The position numbers were made by a program, and so were the translations under genes. The notes under the pieces were generated by a model. That model made no database searches and was not told the DNA's origin. It was given only the letters and a program-made list of their open reading frames with translations. A stretch of DNA of 64,000 nucleotides from an uncultured Anaerofilum sp. Its GTDB lineage: Bacteria; Bacillota; Clostridia; Oscillospirales; Ruminococcaceae. Of this stretch, positions 19,566-28,744 are shown one piece after another. Each line of letters opens with the position of its first letter. The stretch's first letter is position 1. The DNA lies in NCBI GenBank assembly GCA_944385935.1, contig CALWZC010000010.1:1-64000 (forward strand). The letters are read 5' to 3'.

Positions 19566-19595
19566 TTGACATTTGATAGTAAAATAAGTTACAAT
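19566..19595 (+). promoter_or_regulatory. Promoter with no protein gene behind it
   Basis: TTGACA at 19566-19571, an 18-base spacer, then TACAAT at 19590-19595. No ORF follows on this strand before the terminator at 19694-19731. The 19308-19565 stretch before it holds nothing I can identify. Confidence 0.6.
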
Positions 19596-19601
19596 ATCTT
19601 T

Positions 19602-19731
19602 GTTATTTTAAACCAGATAATAAAACTGCCCACCGAATTGCAGTCGGTGGGCAGCGACCAACAAATGGAAGATTGAAGTGGCACACTTGAAAAGATGGGT
19701 ATAGAAGAAATTCTATACCCATCTCTTTTTT
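19602..19731 (+). ncRNA. Candidate small RNA of about 130 nt
   Basis: It runs from just past the promoter at 19566-19595 to an intrinsic terminator. Hairpin 1 at 19626-19654 is a perfect 11-bp stem (CTGCCCACCGA with TCGGTGGGCAG, 7-base loop). Hairpin 2 at 19694-19723 is a perfect 13-bp stem (GATGGGTATAGAA with TTCTATACCCATC, GAAA loop), followed by TCTTTTTTT. No ribosome binding site plus ORF is present in between. Either hairpin could instead end the minus-strand gene that stops at 19750. The class is unknown. Confidence 0.45.
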
Positions 19732-19749
19732 GGTGCTTTTGAAATTGTG

Positions 19750-20337
19750 TTATTTTTCCTCTGCTGGGGGCTGGATGGGGGTTGATGGAATGGAATTGCT
19801 ATTGGAATCCTCGGAATTTTGCATCCATTCCAAACCGGGCACACTGTTGGGGTTGTCGTCCTTTTCGGAAATGCGGCTGCATTTCTTGGGCTTTTCTGCC
19901 TGCTGGCGCAAAGAAACCGACATCATGTACAACTGGGGGTCTTTTTTTAGCAAAAATTGTTCATCCTGCCGTTTTACAAAATTTCCCTTGCGAATCTGTG
20001 CGGCAATTTTGGCACATTGCAGTTTTTCTCGCAGGGATTTTGCATAGGCATCCTCTTTCTTTTTGTCGGTTTTGCCTAGCATATCCTCGAAAAATTTGCG
20101 CTGTTGGGCAATATCTTCTTCTTGTTGTTTGAGGATTGCCTCTTGTTGCTTGCGCAAAAATTCCTTTGCCTTGGCTGAAACCTCGCAGGCATCCTCTAGG
20201 GGAGTTGTATTTTCCTGTGTAGATTGTGCCTTTTGTTGCTGCTCTTGTTGCTGGGTTAGTGGTTGGGCGTTTTCTTTGGGTTGGGGCTGTTTTGGGCTTT
20301 GCACCGGGCAATCTCTCCATGTAGATGATACCTTCAT
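19750..20337 (-). CDS. Coiled-coil/disordered protein of unknown function
   Basis: 195 residues, with the start ATG at 20337 preceded by AAAGGAGTATGCAGG. The N-terminus is low complexity (Q/P-rich: QPLTQQQEQQQKAQS). The middle is a conserved-looking helical core (AKAKEFLRKQQEAILKQQEE to KLQCAKIAAQIRKGNFVKRQ), and QFLLKKDPQLYMMSVSLRQQ follows. I recall unnamed Firmicute proteins with a similar 'A..I.RG..V...DE.FL...D..LY..A..LR' core, which supports a real gene, but I know no function. The tail is S/N/P-rich and disordered. Confidence 0.65.
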   Translation of the reverse strand: MKVSSTWRDCPVQSPKQPQPKENAQPLTQQQEQQQKAQSTQENTTPLEDACEVSAKAKEFLRKQQEAILKQQEEDIAQQRKFFEDMLGKTDKKKEDAYAKSLREKLQCAKIAAQIRKGNFVKRQDEQFLLKKDPQLYMMSVSLRQQAEKPKKCSRISEKDDNPNSVPGLEWMQNSEDSNSNSIPSTPIQPPAEEK

Positions 20338-20409
20338 CCTGCATACTCCTTTCTTTTTTCTTCGTTAAAACATTGAATTTTCCTTGTTGAGGGGTTTTGT
20401 TGTTTGTAC

Positions 20410-20503
20410 AACACTCTTTACTAGGGTTATCCAATGATTTGTGAAAAAAGAAAGGCTTTTTTAAGAAAAGATTAGAATTTCTCTCAAACCCTAGAAAGGT
20501 GTT
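20410..20503. repeat. Imperfect inverted repeat upstream of the helicase gene
   Basis: Arms near 20410-20429 (AACACTCTTTACTAGGGTTA) and 20486-20503 (AAACCCTAGAAAGGTGTT) pair imperfectly around about 56 bases. They sit between two divergent genes and next to an AT-rich -10-like stretch (20511-20520). This could be an operator or a decayed element. Confidence 0.3.
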
Positions 20504-20552
20504 TTGTTTTTATATATAATTTTTGTAACAGCATACGGGAGGAAGGTTCAAA

Positions 20553-21809
20553 ATGGATAGGAGTAAGACAGAATGGTTCAATGAGTATGCTTGGATATCT
20601 GCTCTAGATGGGGATAAAGTAGATATACTTCCTTTGCAGTTTGCAAACTGTCAGCGACTGCGCCGCCACAATGCAGTATACATTTTTGATGAAGTGGGAT
20701 GTGGAAAAACCATCAGCAGCGGACTGATGGCATTGGATTATTTATACAATCATCTCAACAAAAAGGTGTTAATCATTACCACCACTTCCCTTGCCAAAGC
20801 CAATATATTGGAGCCATACGGTCAATTTTTAAAAGACTGGTACACCAAGCTTCCTTTTAAACAGTTTCACATGGAAAACCGTATCGAAATTATCAACCAG
20901 CATTACAGCAACATTGAGAAAAAAACAAAAGAAAGCTATGGTTTGATTATTATAGATGAGGCACATCTATTTTTGAATCCAGAAACATTGCGCTACCAAA
21001 ATTTGATTCAGCTAAAAAGTGATAAGCTGCTTATTTTAACAGCCACCCCCATTAAATCCGGTTTGAAAGATTTGGATACTTATACCCAAATTGCCAAAAA
21101 TATTGTGGGTGCAGAGTATATCCAAGAGGATTGGAAAAAGGCATTATACCCCCAAAATAATCAGCTTATTTGCAATACATTTGACCTTACAAGCCCTGTG
21201 ACACGGTATTTCAAGGATATTTTTATGGGGGTACATCTGGAAGGCTACCAAAAAACCAAAGCAAAACGATTGGTGCCGGAACTATGGGAATATTCTGGCT
21301 ATTCCAAAGAACAGGCATTGCTGGACCATATCAATGCTGCCCTTGAACAAAACAGGGAAAGCCGATTTATTGTATTTGTACGATACATTCAAGATGAAGC
21401 ATGGAAAATCCGAGATTTATTTTTACAACCGGAAAATGGCTTTGAGGAATATGAATCTGCAACAAGTAGCACAGCAAAAACCCTTCAGGTCATATCTGGT
21501 GCCAACGCCTACAAGTTGGAAAACTGCAAAGGGTATTCCAATTTGCCTACTGTGGTCATCATTACCTATCAAATTGCTGAACAAGGGGTCAATATGCCCG
21601 GCTATAACTATGTTGTCAATTACCATATCCCTGCTTACCCCTCAGCTTTGGAACAGCGGTTTGGCCGCATTGACCGCATGGGCAAAAAGGGCAGCCAATT
21701 TGAAGATATCCACATGAGTGTTCTGCTCTCTAACAGGTTTGACCATGACAGCATCAATTTTTACATATGTATTTTTTGTCCAGATGTTTGCATCTTCCAC
21801 CGTTTGTGA
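20553..21809 (+). pseudogene. SNF2-like DEAH-box helicase, C-terminus lost
   Basis: 418 codons, with ATG preceded by GGGAGGAAGG. Walker A-like FDEVGCGKTISSG, DEAH box IIIDEAHLF, motif III LTATPI, and motifs V-VI EQGVNMPGYNYVVNYHIPAY and LEQRFGRIDRMGKKG give a full SF2/SNF2 core. Relatives I recall continue for several hundred residues after a 'TNFYYAVSTYV...'-like segment. Here similarity stops at about 21765 (DHDSINFY), and a short unrelated tail follows. The last 168 bases are antisense to the minus-strand gene ending at 21642. It is a rearrangement product; the motor core could still fold. Confidence 0.65.
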
Positions 21810-22673
21810 GGTTGGGGAGAAATAAAACCCCCATTGGGTGCAGATAGGGGCTGAAAGATAAAACCAGTTATCCTCTTTTTTTTGCGTGATAGTTTTGAGG
21901 GTAACAAGAGATATTTGGGGATACAGAGAGGGATGCCACCTGTTCTTTGGAATTCTTTGGTAAGTATCCAGAGAATAGGGAATATCCAACATATAACAAT
22001 TTACAACTGCTATTTTATGGGGAGCAGAGCCAGCATCTGATTTTTCCCAGCAGTTGTTATTATTGGAATGGTCTGAAAAGTCCTTGTCTTCCATTGTGTA
22101 AATAGAAGAATATTTGCTGTTCTTTGGTTCTCCAAAACAATTACAAAACCGATTTGCTGTAAAATCTTCTGTATCTTCTGTATCTTCTGGTTTCTTTCGT
22201 GAAAGGTGTTTTTCACAGTTATACCCCAAATATGCAACATTTCTTTCCACGCTGCGCACTCTGGTGTGATTTTTTATAATATTTTTCACATAATGCTGCA
22301 TGGTATTTAATTTTTCAACTTCGCTTCCCGGCCAATAATCTCCAATATGGGGGGCTTCTTCTTCCATATAGCGGCATAGTACCATTTCCGAAAGCATTTT
22401 TAGGGTAGTACCGCCAGCTCGACATTTTAATTTGTGTTCCATCTCATCATAAACCACCAGCCCATAATGGGGTGATTCGTTCAAAAAATTACATTGGTGT
22501 TTATGGAACTTTGGTTCATTTAAAAAATAATCGGTCTGCAAAATCTCTCTGTCAGTAGAAAAATAAAATCCTGAGGCATACTTTTGCAACAGTTCATCTA
22601 CCAGTTTTCTTAGTATGTCGGTTCGCTCTCTCACCTCAAGTTGATACAAAAAACCTCCCCCCATCCGTCCCAA
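21642..22673 (-). CDS. Unknown protein colliding tail-to-tail with the helicase gene
   Basis: 343 codons in the longest frame. The best start may be the TTG at 22649, which has GGGGGGAGG about six bases upstream. I recognise no family. The N-terminal half looks structured (RTDILRKLVDELLQKY, HKHQCNFLNESPHYGLVVYD, LKMLSEMVLCRYMEEEAPHI). The middle is N/S/D-rich, with a small acidic repeat PEDTEDTEDF. The last 40 or so residues are read from the antisense of helicase motif VI, so the native C-terminus has been replaced. It lies 21 bases after the zinc-ribbon gene and is probably co-transcribed with it. Confidence 0.5.
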   Translation of the reverse strand: MGRMGGGFLYQLEVRERTDILRKLVDELLQKYASGFYFSTDREILQTDYFLNEPKFHKHQCNFLNESPHYGLVVYDEMEHKLKCRAGGTTLKMLSEMVLCRYMEEEAPHIGDYWPGSEVEKLNTMQHYVKNIIKNHTRVRSVERNVAYLGYNCEKHLSRKKPEDTEDTEDFTANRFCNCFGEPKNSKYSSIYTMEDKDFSDHSNNNNCWEKSDAGSAPHKIAVVNCYMLDIPYSLDTYQRIPKNRWHPSLYPQISLVTLKTITQKKEDNWFYLSAPICTQWGFYFSPTSQTVEDANIWTKNTYVKIDAVMVKPVREQNTHVDIFKLAALFAHAVNAAKPLFQS

Positions 22674-22694
22674 AGATAGATTTGTATACAGATG

Positions 22695-22925
22695 TTACTG
22701 TTCAATTTCCGCACCACACATAGGGCAGTAGAATGTATCAAAAGGAGATAACGCCTCATGTTGGATTTTTACAAAACAATTTTGACATATTATAAAATGT
22801 TCTGTTTCTTTGGTTGTATCTTGTGTGTGTAGGGTTATTTCTTCTCCACAGTTTGGGCAAGTATATTCCACAGTGTTTTCATCTACTTGGCATATATGGC
22901 CACAGGATGGACATTTCATTGTCAT
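22695..22925 (-). CDS. Small double zinc-ribbon protein
   Basis: 76 residues with four CxxC-type knuckles: CPSCGH, CPNCGE, CQNCF and CPMCGA. They pair into two zinc ribbons. AAGGAGA lies seven bases before the ATG. Such proteins bind nucleic acid or serve as metal-ribbon adaptors; the specific role is unknown. It is the first gene before the unknown 22.67 kb gene. Confidence 0.75.
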   Translation of the reverse strand: MTMKCPSCGHICQVDENTVEYTCPNCGEEITLHTQDTTKETEHFIICQNCFVKIQHEALSPFDTFYCPMCGAEIEQ

Positions 22926-23033
22926 AAAAAAATCTCCTTATCACAAAAAAGACAGCAATTCATTCTTTTCCCCATTATATGAAACATTTTTTGTCCTTTC
23001 AAGATGGCTCTTGCTGTCTAACATTCAACAATT

Positions 23034-23354
23034 TTATAGCAAAACCATTTTGCCATCTGGGGTCAAGGGGCCGGTATATTGTTTGGTGTTCCAGATGGTT
23101 TCAAATTCTTCTTGGGGGATAGATTGGGCAAAAAAGCCCTCTCCCCATACATTGGTGGAAAATTCCTCCACCGTAGGAATGGGGGTAATCTCGATAACAC
23201 CTTCATACAAATCGGTAATACAATCCACCTGCCTGTTGGCAAGCACCTCTATGGCACGAGCTGCCAAACGCTCGTTGGATAGGTCTATCTCATAAAAATA
23301 CACCACCGGCTGTTCTTCTATTTCAAATTCCATAAACAATTTTATATATTCCAT
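23034..23354 (-). CDS. DUF6881-like small protein
   Basis: 106 residues, MEYIKLFMEFEIEEQPVVYF then YEIDLSNERLAARAIEVLAN. The pattern 'EID..R...R.IEV..D...', followed by DLYEGVIEITPIPTVEEF, resembles the DUF6881 family, with an extra C-terminal part (GEGFFAQSIPQEEFETIWNT). Function unknown. The start overlaps the end of the fructokinase gene by 13 bases, so it is translationally linked to it. Some DUF6881 proteins act as immunity-type small proteins in other settings; nothing here shows that. Confidence 0.6.
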   Translation of the reverse strand: MEYIKLFMEFEIEEQPVVYFYEIDLSNERLAARAIEVLANRQVDCITDLYEGVIEITPIPTVEEFSTNVWGEGFFAQSIPQEEFETIWNTKQYTGPLTPDGKMVLL

Positions 23355-24307
23355 TGCTTCATCTCCTCCAACACTTCATTGTATTCCGGCACACTGTAAA
23401 TGCCCCCGTATTTTGTGGTGGAAAGCCCAGCACTGGCTGTGGCAAAACGGGCAATTTCTTTCAGTTGGGTTTCGGTGAGGAAATGGGGCTGCGTTTGGGT
23501 TTGCAGCAGCTTCCAGAGAGCACTTCCGCCAAAAATATCCCCTGCTCCGGTAGTATCCACCACAGGCAGCCCTTGCAAGCCCTCTACCCAGCCTTGTGCA
23601 ACAGGATTTTTGAAAAAGCAGCCCTTTGCACCACAGGTCACAAAGACCAGTTTTACCCCTATGTCCTCTATGATGTGTTTGGCTCCTTCCTCTGGAGAAA
23701 GCCCAAACAAAAATTCTACTTCTTCATCGCTGATTTTTACAACATCCGCCTGTTGCAATCCCCACAAAATTTGTTCTTTGGCGGTGTTCAAATCCTGCCA
23801 GAGTGGTTTGCGAAGATTGGGGTCATAACTAATCAGCTTGCCTTGCTTCTTGGCATAGCTTACCCCAGCACAGGTGGCAGAACGGGCAGGCTGATGGGTT
23901 AGGGACAAGCTGCCAAAGTGAAGAACCTTTGCTTGCTGTATCAGGGAGAAGTCCAGCTCCTCTTTGGTAATACAGGTATCTGCACCGGGCTTGCGGCAAA
24001 AGGAAAACTCCCGATTGCCTGTCTTGTCCAGTGTGACAAAGGCAAGGGTGGTAAATGCCTCCTCCCCTACCACCAAACCGCTGGTATCAATGCCAAGGTG
24101 TTCCATGGTATCTGCCAACCGATTGCCAAAGGCATCCTTACCTACCTTTGCCAGCAATGCGGTTTTTGCCCCAAACTTTGCCAAAGCTGCCAAAAAGTTT
24201 GCCGGTGCTCCGCCGGGGTGTGCCTCCATAATGGGGTATCCTTCGGCATTGGTGGAAATACAAGTAAAATCTATCAGCAATTCTCCCAAAGCAACTACAT
24301 CCAGCAT
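23342..24307 (-). CDS. PfkB-family fructokinase
   Basis: 321 residues. PfkB signature 1 lies around GGAPANFLAALAKFGAKTAL. Signature 2 is DTTGAGDIFGGSAL, with the catalytic Asp in GAGD, near the C-terminus. The N-terminus VVALGELLIDF and the text SYDPNLRKPLW are typical of bacterial fructokinases (ATP + fructose to fructose 6-phosphate). It is cytosolic and of normal length. No sugar transporter is adjacent, so fructose specificity is by family resemblance only. Confidence 0.85.
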   Translation of the reverse strand: MLDVVALGELLIDFTCISTNAEGYPIMEAHPGGAPANFLAALAKFGAKTALLAKVGKDAFGNRLADTMEHLGIDTSGLVVGEEAFTTLAFVTLDKTGNREFSFCRKPGADTCITKEELDFSLIQQAKVLHFGSLSLTHQPARSATCAGVSYAKKQGKLISYDPNLRKPLWQDLNTAKEQILWGLQQADVVKISDEEVEFLFGLSPEEGAKHIIEDIGVKLVFVTCGAKGCFFKNPVAQGWVEGLQGLPVVDTTGAGDIFGGSALWKLLQTQTQPHFLTETQLKEIARFATASAGLSTTKYGGIYSVPEYNEVLEEMKQWNI

Positions 24308-24564
24308 AGCAATCTACATCCTTTCTACAATGATTCCTTTCGCTCCCACTCGAGGTACAAAATATGGTAAAAACATTTTTTATTTGCAAAATTGATTATA
24401 CTTGATTTTCTCTTTGGGGAGGGATAACTATTTTTATTGTAGCACAAAACCCAATTCTTTGTTGTAAAAAATTCCTTTCTCCTTATAATCAAGGATATTT
24501 GGGCGGGATATTTTTAAAATAAATAACGTATTTTCGTTTATTTTTTGTATTTAGTAAAAATTAA

Positions 24565-24651
24565 CCACTCACCGATTTTGTATACTATCTGCCGGTTTTT
24601 GCTTGTAATTTTAGCAGAAAAAAGGGATTTGGTATACAATTTCGGTGAGTG
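24565..24651. repeat. Palindromic element, copy 1
   Basis: Left arm CACTCACCGATTTTGTATAC (from 24566) and right arm GTATACAATTTCGGTGAGTG (24632-24651) form a long imperfect hairpin. A second copy with the same arms lies at 26396-26479, on the other side of the chemoreceptor gene. No ORF is present. The 24308-24564 stretch, upstream of the fructokinase, shows no other feature I can support. Confidence 0.7.
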
Positions 24652-24691
24652 ATTTTTTCTTCTTGTTGATATGTGATTTTTCACAATATGA

Positions 24692-24719
24692 TTGAAAAAT
24701 ATTGGAGATTGTGTATAAT
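24692..24719 (+). promoter_or_regulatory. Promoter of the chemoreceptor gene
   Basis: TTGAAA at 24692-24697, a 16-base spacer, then TATAAT at 24714-24719. The gene starts about 100 bases downstream. Confidence 0.65.
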
Positions 24720-24821
24720 TTATAATGAAAGAAATTACTATATACCACAAATATTTTGTAAATAGCAAAACCATCATGCAATATTTTATGGAAATTTGCA
24801 TACACAGGAGGAGAAATTGTT

Positions 24822-26309
24822 ATGCTTGGGTTGGAAAACAAAAAGGTTATTGACGCATTACAAAAAATACAGTTTGACGAATTTACCGACATTAAAAAGA
24901 TTCCCTTTTTTTTGCAGGGCAGCGGCTCCACAAAGTTAGAGCAGGAAATCAACCGTTTGTTGGCTTTATATCATCAGCGCATTTCCCGGGAAAGTGACAA
25001 TGTAAAACTTATCAATTCAACCATTTCTTCCGGCTTGTGGAATATGGATATCGGCCCAAACAATCAGGTGGCGGCTGTATACTGGTCGGATGATTTTCGC
25101 CAGATGATTGGCTACCATGACACCAAAGATTTTCCCGACAAGCTGGAGTCTTGGTCCGATTTGCTCCATCCAGAGGACAAGGAAAACACCCTAAATCTCT
25201 TTGTAAAAACCCTACAAGATACCTCTGGCCGTACAAAATACGACTTGGAATACCGCCTAAAAACCAAAAATCGAGGCTATCGCTGGTATCGTGCCGCCGG
25301 AAACGTCAAACGCAATTCCCAAGGGCAGGCAGTGCAGTTTATTGGTATTTTTGTAGATGTTCAGCAAGAGCAAAACAACCGTGTGGCACTGGAACAACTC
25401 TTGCAGCGGTACAGTGCCATTGACGACATTTCCAATGAGGGTTCTATGTACATAGAGCTTCTTCACTCCAATGTCAATAGCCCCAAAAACACTGTTTGGT
25501 TTTCCGACCAATTCCGCCGTCAACTGGGCTTTTATAATCAGGACGACTTCCCCAATCGGTTGGAAAGTTTGTTGCACCGCATCCACCCCGAAGATTCTCA
25601 GCGGGTTTCTCGTGCTTTGGAAAGCAGAATCCGTAGCGGTGTAGGGGATTTCCAAGAGGAATACCGCGTCCAGCACCGCAATGGAAACTATATTTGGGTA
25701 CGCAGTGTCACCCGTGTAGACCGCAGCCCCTCCAATGGTTCTCTGTATGTGGTTAGTGTTATGGATGATGTAACCGAGTTGTTCCAAAGTCGTGCACTGG
25801 TGGGCGATAACATGAATGTCCGTGTAAAGGAACTGACCCAACAGCTGGAAACCATCAATGATATGGTAAGCGAAAACACCGTTGCTATGCAGGATATTGT
25901 TTCTGCACAGCAGAACCTCAGCTCTTTGCTGCAAGAGGCACAGGGCCAAATGACCCACACCAGCAAGGCAATTCAGTCCATCCAGTCCATTTCTCAGCAA
26001 ACAAACCTTCTTTCCCTCAATGCTTCGGTAGAGGCAGCCCGTGCAGGACAAGCAGGCAAGGGCTTTGCAGTGGTTGCCAGCGAAGTGCGCAGCTTGGCGC
26101 AAACCAGCGACAAGGCTTCTAAGGATATCTTCTCCAACCTGAGCCAGATGCAGCAGTATATCACCACTGTTGTAGACCAATTTACCACCCTTGACCAACA
26201 AATTTTGGAGCGAGAAAAGAAAATGTCCTACATCAAGGATATTGTGCAGGAAATTGGCGAAAAAGTAGAGGACATCAGCAAGGTGCTAAACAATCTCACC
26301 AATCAATAA
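24822..26309 (+). CDS. Soluble PAS-PAS methyl-accepting chemotaxis-type receptor
   Basis: 495 residues with no membrane segment. Two PAS/PAC units are visible: residues about 65-185 ([20 protein letters not shown] to [12 protein letters not shown]) and about 215-330 ([20 protein letters not shown] to [11 protein letters not shown]). The C-terminal signalling domain has the conserved hairpin tip ([38 protein letters not shown]). It should sense an intracellular or membrane-diffusible cue, perhaps redox or a bound cofactor, and signal to CheA/CheW encoded elsewhere. The start ATG follows AGGAGGAGAAATTGTT. The gene has its own promoter and a strong terminator. Confidence 0.88.
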   Translation: MLGLENKKVIDALQKIQFDEFTDIKKIPFFLQGSGSTKLEQEINRLLALYHQRISRESDNVKLINSTISSGLWNMDIGPNNQVAAVYWSDDFRQMIGYHDTKDFPDKLESWSDLLHPEDKENTLNLFVKTLQDTSGRTKYDLEYRLKTKNRGYRWYRAAGNVKRNSQGQAVQFIGIFVDVQQEQNNRVALEQLLQRYSAIDDISNEGSMYIELLHSNVNSPKNTVWFSDQFRRQLGFYNQDDFPNRLESLLHRIHPEDSQRVSRALESRIRSGVGDFQEEYRVQHRNGNYIWVRSVTRVDRSPSNGSLYVVSVMDDVTELFQSRALVGDNMNVRVKELTQQLETINDMVSENTVAMQDIVSAQQNLSSLLQEAQGQMTHTSKAIQSIQSISQQTNLLSLNASVEAARAGQAGKGFAVVASEVRSLAQTSDKASKDIFSNLSQMQQYITTVVDQFTTLDQQILEREKKMSYIKDIVQEIGEKVEDISKVLNNLTNQ

Positions 26310-26342
26310 GCCTTTTTGCTGGGGTTTTATTTCTATAACACA

Positions 26343-26387
26343 AGCAGGGGTTTCCATGGCAATCTTCATGGAAACCCCTGCTTTTTT
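26343..26387 (+). terminator. Intrinsic terminator of the chemoreceptor gene
   Basis: AGCAGGGGTTTCCATG and CATGGAAACCCCTGCT form a perfect 16-bp stem with an 8-base loop, followed by TTTTTTT. Confidence 0.92.
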
Positions 26388-26395
26388 TGACAAAA

Positions 26396-26479
26396 AACAC
26401 CACTCACCGATTTTATATACCATGTTTCCCTATATTTCATCAAAAAATAGGGCTGGTATTCTCTTGGTGAGTGGTGTTT
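26396..26479. repeat. Palindromic element, copy 2
   Basis: Left arm CACTCACCGATTTTATATAC (26401-26420) and right arm GGTATTCTCTTGGTGAGTG, flanked by AACAC/GTGTT, make a hairpin like copy 1. The inner part TTTCCCTA/TAGGG also pairs. It lies only nine bases past the chemoreceptor terminator. Confidence 0.7.
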
Positions 26480-26559
26480 CTTTTGCAAAAATATGTATAT
26501 TCCCATTGGCGGTTTTGTGGGTTGTGTGGGCTTGGTGAAGTCAAACAAAAAAATTCTGT

Positions 26560-26709
26560 CGTGTCAACTTTGGTGATGAATCCGTGTACACGTAAATGCA
26601 CACCCGGCACAAAAAAATCCCGCAAGCCCGCATAAAATCTGGATTTTGACCCCAAAAAACATACACTTTTTCGCCTCTCAAAACCACAGGCGAAAAAGTG
26701 TATGTTTTT
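26560..26709. repeat. Hairpin element A, left of the 27-43 kb block
   Basis: It ends in a perfect 22-bp inverted repeat (26655-26676 against 26688-26709, arm AACATACACTTTTTCGCCT, 11-base loop). The preceding 90 bases contain TACACG, CCGGCA, CCCG and AAAAT blocks in the same order as the element at 43004-43147. No convincing ORF is present, and no T run follows to make it a classical terminator. The stretch 26710-26947 shows only AT-rich DNA. Confidence 0.55.
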
Positions 26710-26947
26710 CAAGCAATTTTTCTTAGAAAAAAGTGTACGTTTCGGGAAAATCTTCATCCAAAACCAAACCCAAAAATTCCATACATACCAAATTTTAATA
26801 ATATTAAACATACAAAAATCATGTATAAATATTCTTTCATACATGGGCAATTGTATTTCCAAGGATTGGTAGATTTTTACTTTATAAAGAATCCTACTTG
26901 CATTTGTGTGGATGAGTGTTTATATTTTGACTGTGAGGTGTATTACA

Positions 26948-27169
26948 ATGACTGAAAAAGAGTTTTTCTCATTAAAATGTGGAATGGTTCTCTCAGAGCG
27001 ATTTGATAACCAAAAATATTATGTTATTGATTGTGAAGATGTATTTGGAAGCGGATGCATGGACAAAGAACATACGGTGTACAAGGCAACGGAAATAGAC
27101 GGCAATACTCAAGTTAGAATATCAAAATCCAATGCACAATTTTGGAAAATAGAAGGAAAAATAAAATAG
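26948..27169 (+). CDS. Small protein of unknown function
   Basis: 73 residues from ATG 26948, eight bases after GAGGTG (MTEKEFFSLKCGMVLSERFD, ending KIEGKIK). The composition looks like a small beta-rich domain (YYVIDCEDVFGSG, VYKATEIDGNTQVRISKSNA). I recognise no family. A terminator follows. Confidence 0.55.
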   Translation: MTEKEFFSLKCGMVLSERFDNQKYYVIDCEDVFGSGCMDKEHTVYKATEIDGNTQVRISKSNAQFWKIEGKIK

Positions 27170-27223
27170 ATTCCTGCGCAACCAATACCAGTGGTTGAGG
27201 ATTTATCATATTTCAAACAAAAA

Positions 27224-27260
27224 CCCCTTTGTCTGTGGTAGACAGAGGGGAATAATTTTT
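27224..27260 (+). terminator. Intrinsic terminator after the 73-residue gene
   Basis: CCCCTTTGTCT and AGACAGAGGGG form an 11-bp stem with one G-T pair and a short loop, followed by AATAATTTTT. Confidence 0.7.
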
Positions 27261-27358
27261 ATAGAAATAAACTGTTGTATAATTTTACTTTTTATTGTAA
27301 AATTATGTAAAGTTTTAAGGGAAAGTATATAAATATTTTAAAGGGGGAAAGAGAGAAG

Positions 27359-28738
27359 ATGAAAAGGTTTTTTTGTAAAATACTTCCTTGTATTTTGGGT
27401 GGTTTAGTGTTGATATTTGCGGCTGTGTGCGCTTATGTGTATTTTTCTATACCAGTTACCTTTCAGCCACAAAATATCCCAAAGTTTGTACCACAACCTG
27501 CCAAAAGTCCAGATTTTGTACTTACACCAGAGCAGGTAAAAGCAGATGTTGAGGAATTGATTTCATTAACCGAAGAAACACATCCTTTGTTTTTGAATAA
27601 ACTATGCGAATTTTTAACAGAATTTCCACCGCAGTACGAAACAGCAAAAGCCAATTTGTTAGCAATGTGTAATACATCGGCAACAGTTGGCGAACTGCAA
27701 TATGAAATGTCAAAATACCTTTCATCACTAAATGATGCCCATTCTCTCATTCTTGATATGACAACAGTACAACTAGATATTGACTGGGAATGGATGGATG
27801 GAAAATTATATCTGCTGGACGAAAACGGAAAACTGACCGATAAAGAAATCGTTTCCGTGGGGAATATTCCCATTGATGACATTATAGAAGAAGCCAATCT
27901 TGTATTTCCTTCAGAAAATGAAATTGGAAAAGAATACAATGCAAAGCTATATGCAAAAAGTAAGGTAATTTTGCAGCACTTTGGAATAAATAGTAGTGCA
28001 GGTACAACCGTTGAATACCTTGAAAATAATCAAATAAAACAAATGGAGTGTACATATACTCAATTTCAAAGTGGTGTTGAGGGCAAAAGAACTTTTACAA
28101 AGTTGATAGATAATGATATTGCCTATATCAGTTTTCAGGATTTTTTGTATTCTAGAACCTCATTTAGTGAATTCGAAAATATACTTGTTGATGTCGAAAA
28201 ATATAAAGCCGATGGTGTAAAGCACTACATTGTTGATTTAACTGATAATGAAGGTGGATATTCTCTTGCAGCTAAACAATTAGATGCTGCTTTAGGAATC
28301 GAGAAAGCTCCACTATACACAGTCAACATCCGTTTTTCTCCACTAGCAAAGGAAAGATATGGCTATATTCGTTCCAATGGAAGTATGTCAGTAAAAAGAG
28401 GAAATTCAAAAGTTGTGAGAGATGAAAATCTTCATATTTATATTTTGACAGATGAAGAAACTTTCAGCATGGCTCAAAAATTTACTGTAAATTTAAGCGA
28501 TGCAGGTGTAGCAACAGTAATTGGCAGACCAAGCCGTCAAGGAACCAGCTTCTATGGAAATCCTGCAGAGTTTCAATTGCAAAATTCCAGAATATATGGT
28601 CGAATTACTACTGATGTTACAATAAGAAACAATAAAGACAAAATCCATGAACCTATTTTACAACCGGATGTGTATGTAAACAAAACCGAAGATATTGTGC
28701 AGACCGCTGTGGACTACATAAGAAAACAATCGAAATAA
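27359..28738 (+). CDS. Membrane-anchored S41-like peptidase
   Basis: 459 residues, ATG preceded by AAAGGGGGAAAGAGAGAAG. One N-terminal helix (ILPCILGGLVLIFAAVCAYV) anchors an extracytoplasmic domain. The part from about 255 resembles the S41/tail-specific protease fold (IAYISFQDFLY, VKHYIVDLTDNEGGYSLAAK, LTDEETFSMAQKFTVNLSDA, ATVIGRPSRQGTSFYGNP). The serine in TFSMA is at the usual nucleophile place. The upstream ELISLTEETHP and LSSLNDAHS match the N-terminal part of many Clostridia S41 proteins. The substrate is unknown. It converges on the Hint-protein gene, with six bases between the stops. Confidence 0.75.
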   Translation: MKRFFCKILPCILGGLVLIFAAVCAYVYFSIPVTFQPQNIPKFVPQPAKSPDFVLTPEQVKADVEELISLTEETHPLFLNKLCEFLTEFPPQYETAKANLLAMCNTSATVGELQYEMSKYLSSLNDAHSLILDMTTVQLDIDWEWMDGKLYLLDENGKLTDKEIVSVGNIPIDDIIEEANLVFPSENEIGKEYNAKLYAKSKVILQHFGINSSAGTTVEYLENNQIKQMECTYTQFQSGVEGKRTFTKLIDNDIAYISFQDFLYSRTSFSEFENILVDVEKYKADGVKHYIVDLTDNEGGYSLAAKQLDAALGIEKAPLYTVNIRFSPLAKERYGYIRSNGSMSVKRGNSKVVRDENLHIYILTDEETFSMAQKFTVNLSDAGVATVIGRPSRQGTSFYGNPAEFQLQNSRIYGRITTDVTIRNNKDKIHEPILQPDVYVNKTEDIVQTAVDYIRKQSK

Positions 28739-28744
28739 ACGGGT

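Noticed and set aside
26654-26709. Hairpin as an intrinsic terminator
   Set aside because: The stem is flanked by T/A on both sides but is not followed by a clean T run, it repeats at 43.1 kb with extra conserved blocks, and the chemoreceptor already has a strong terminator.
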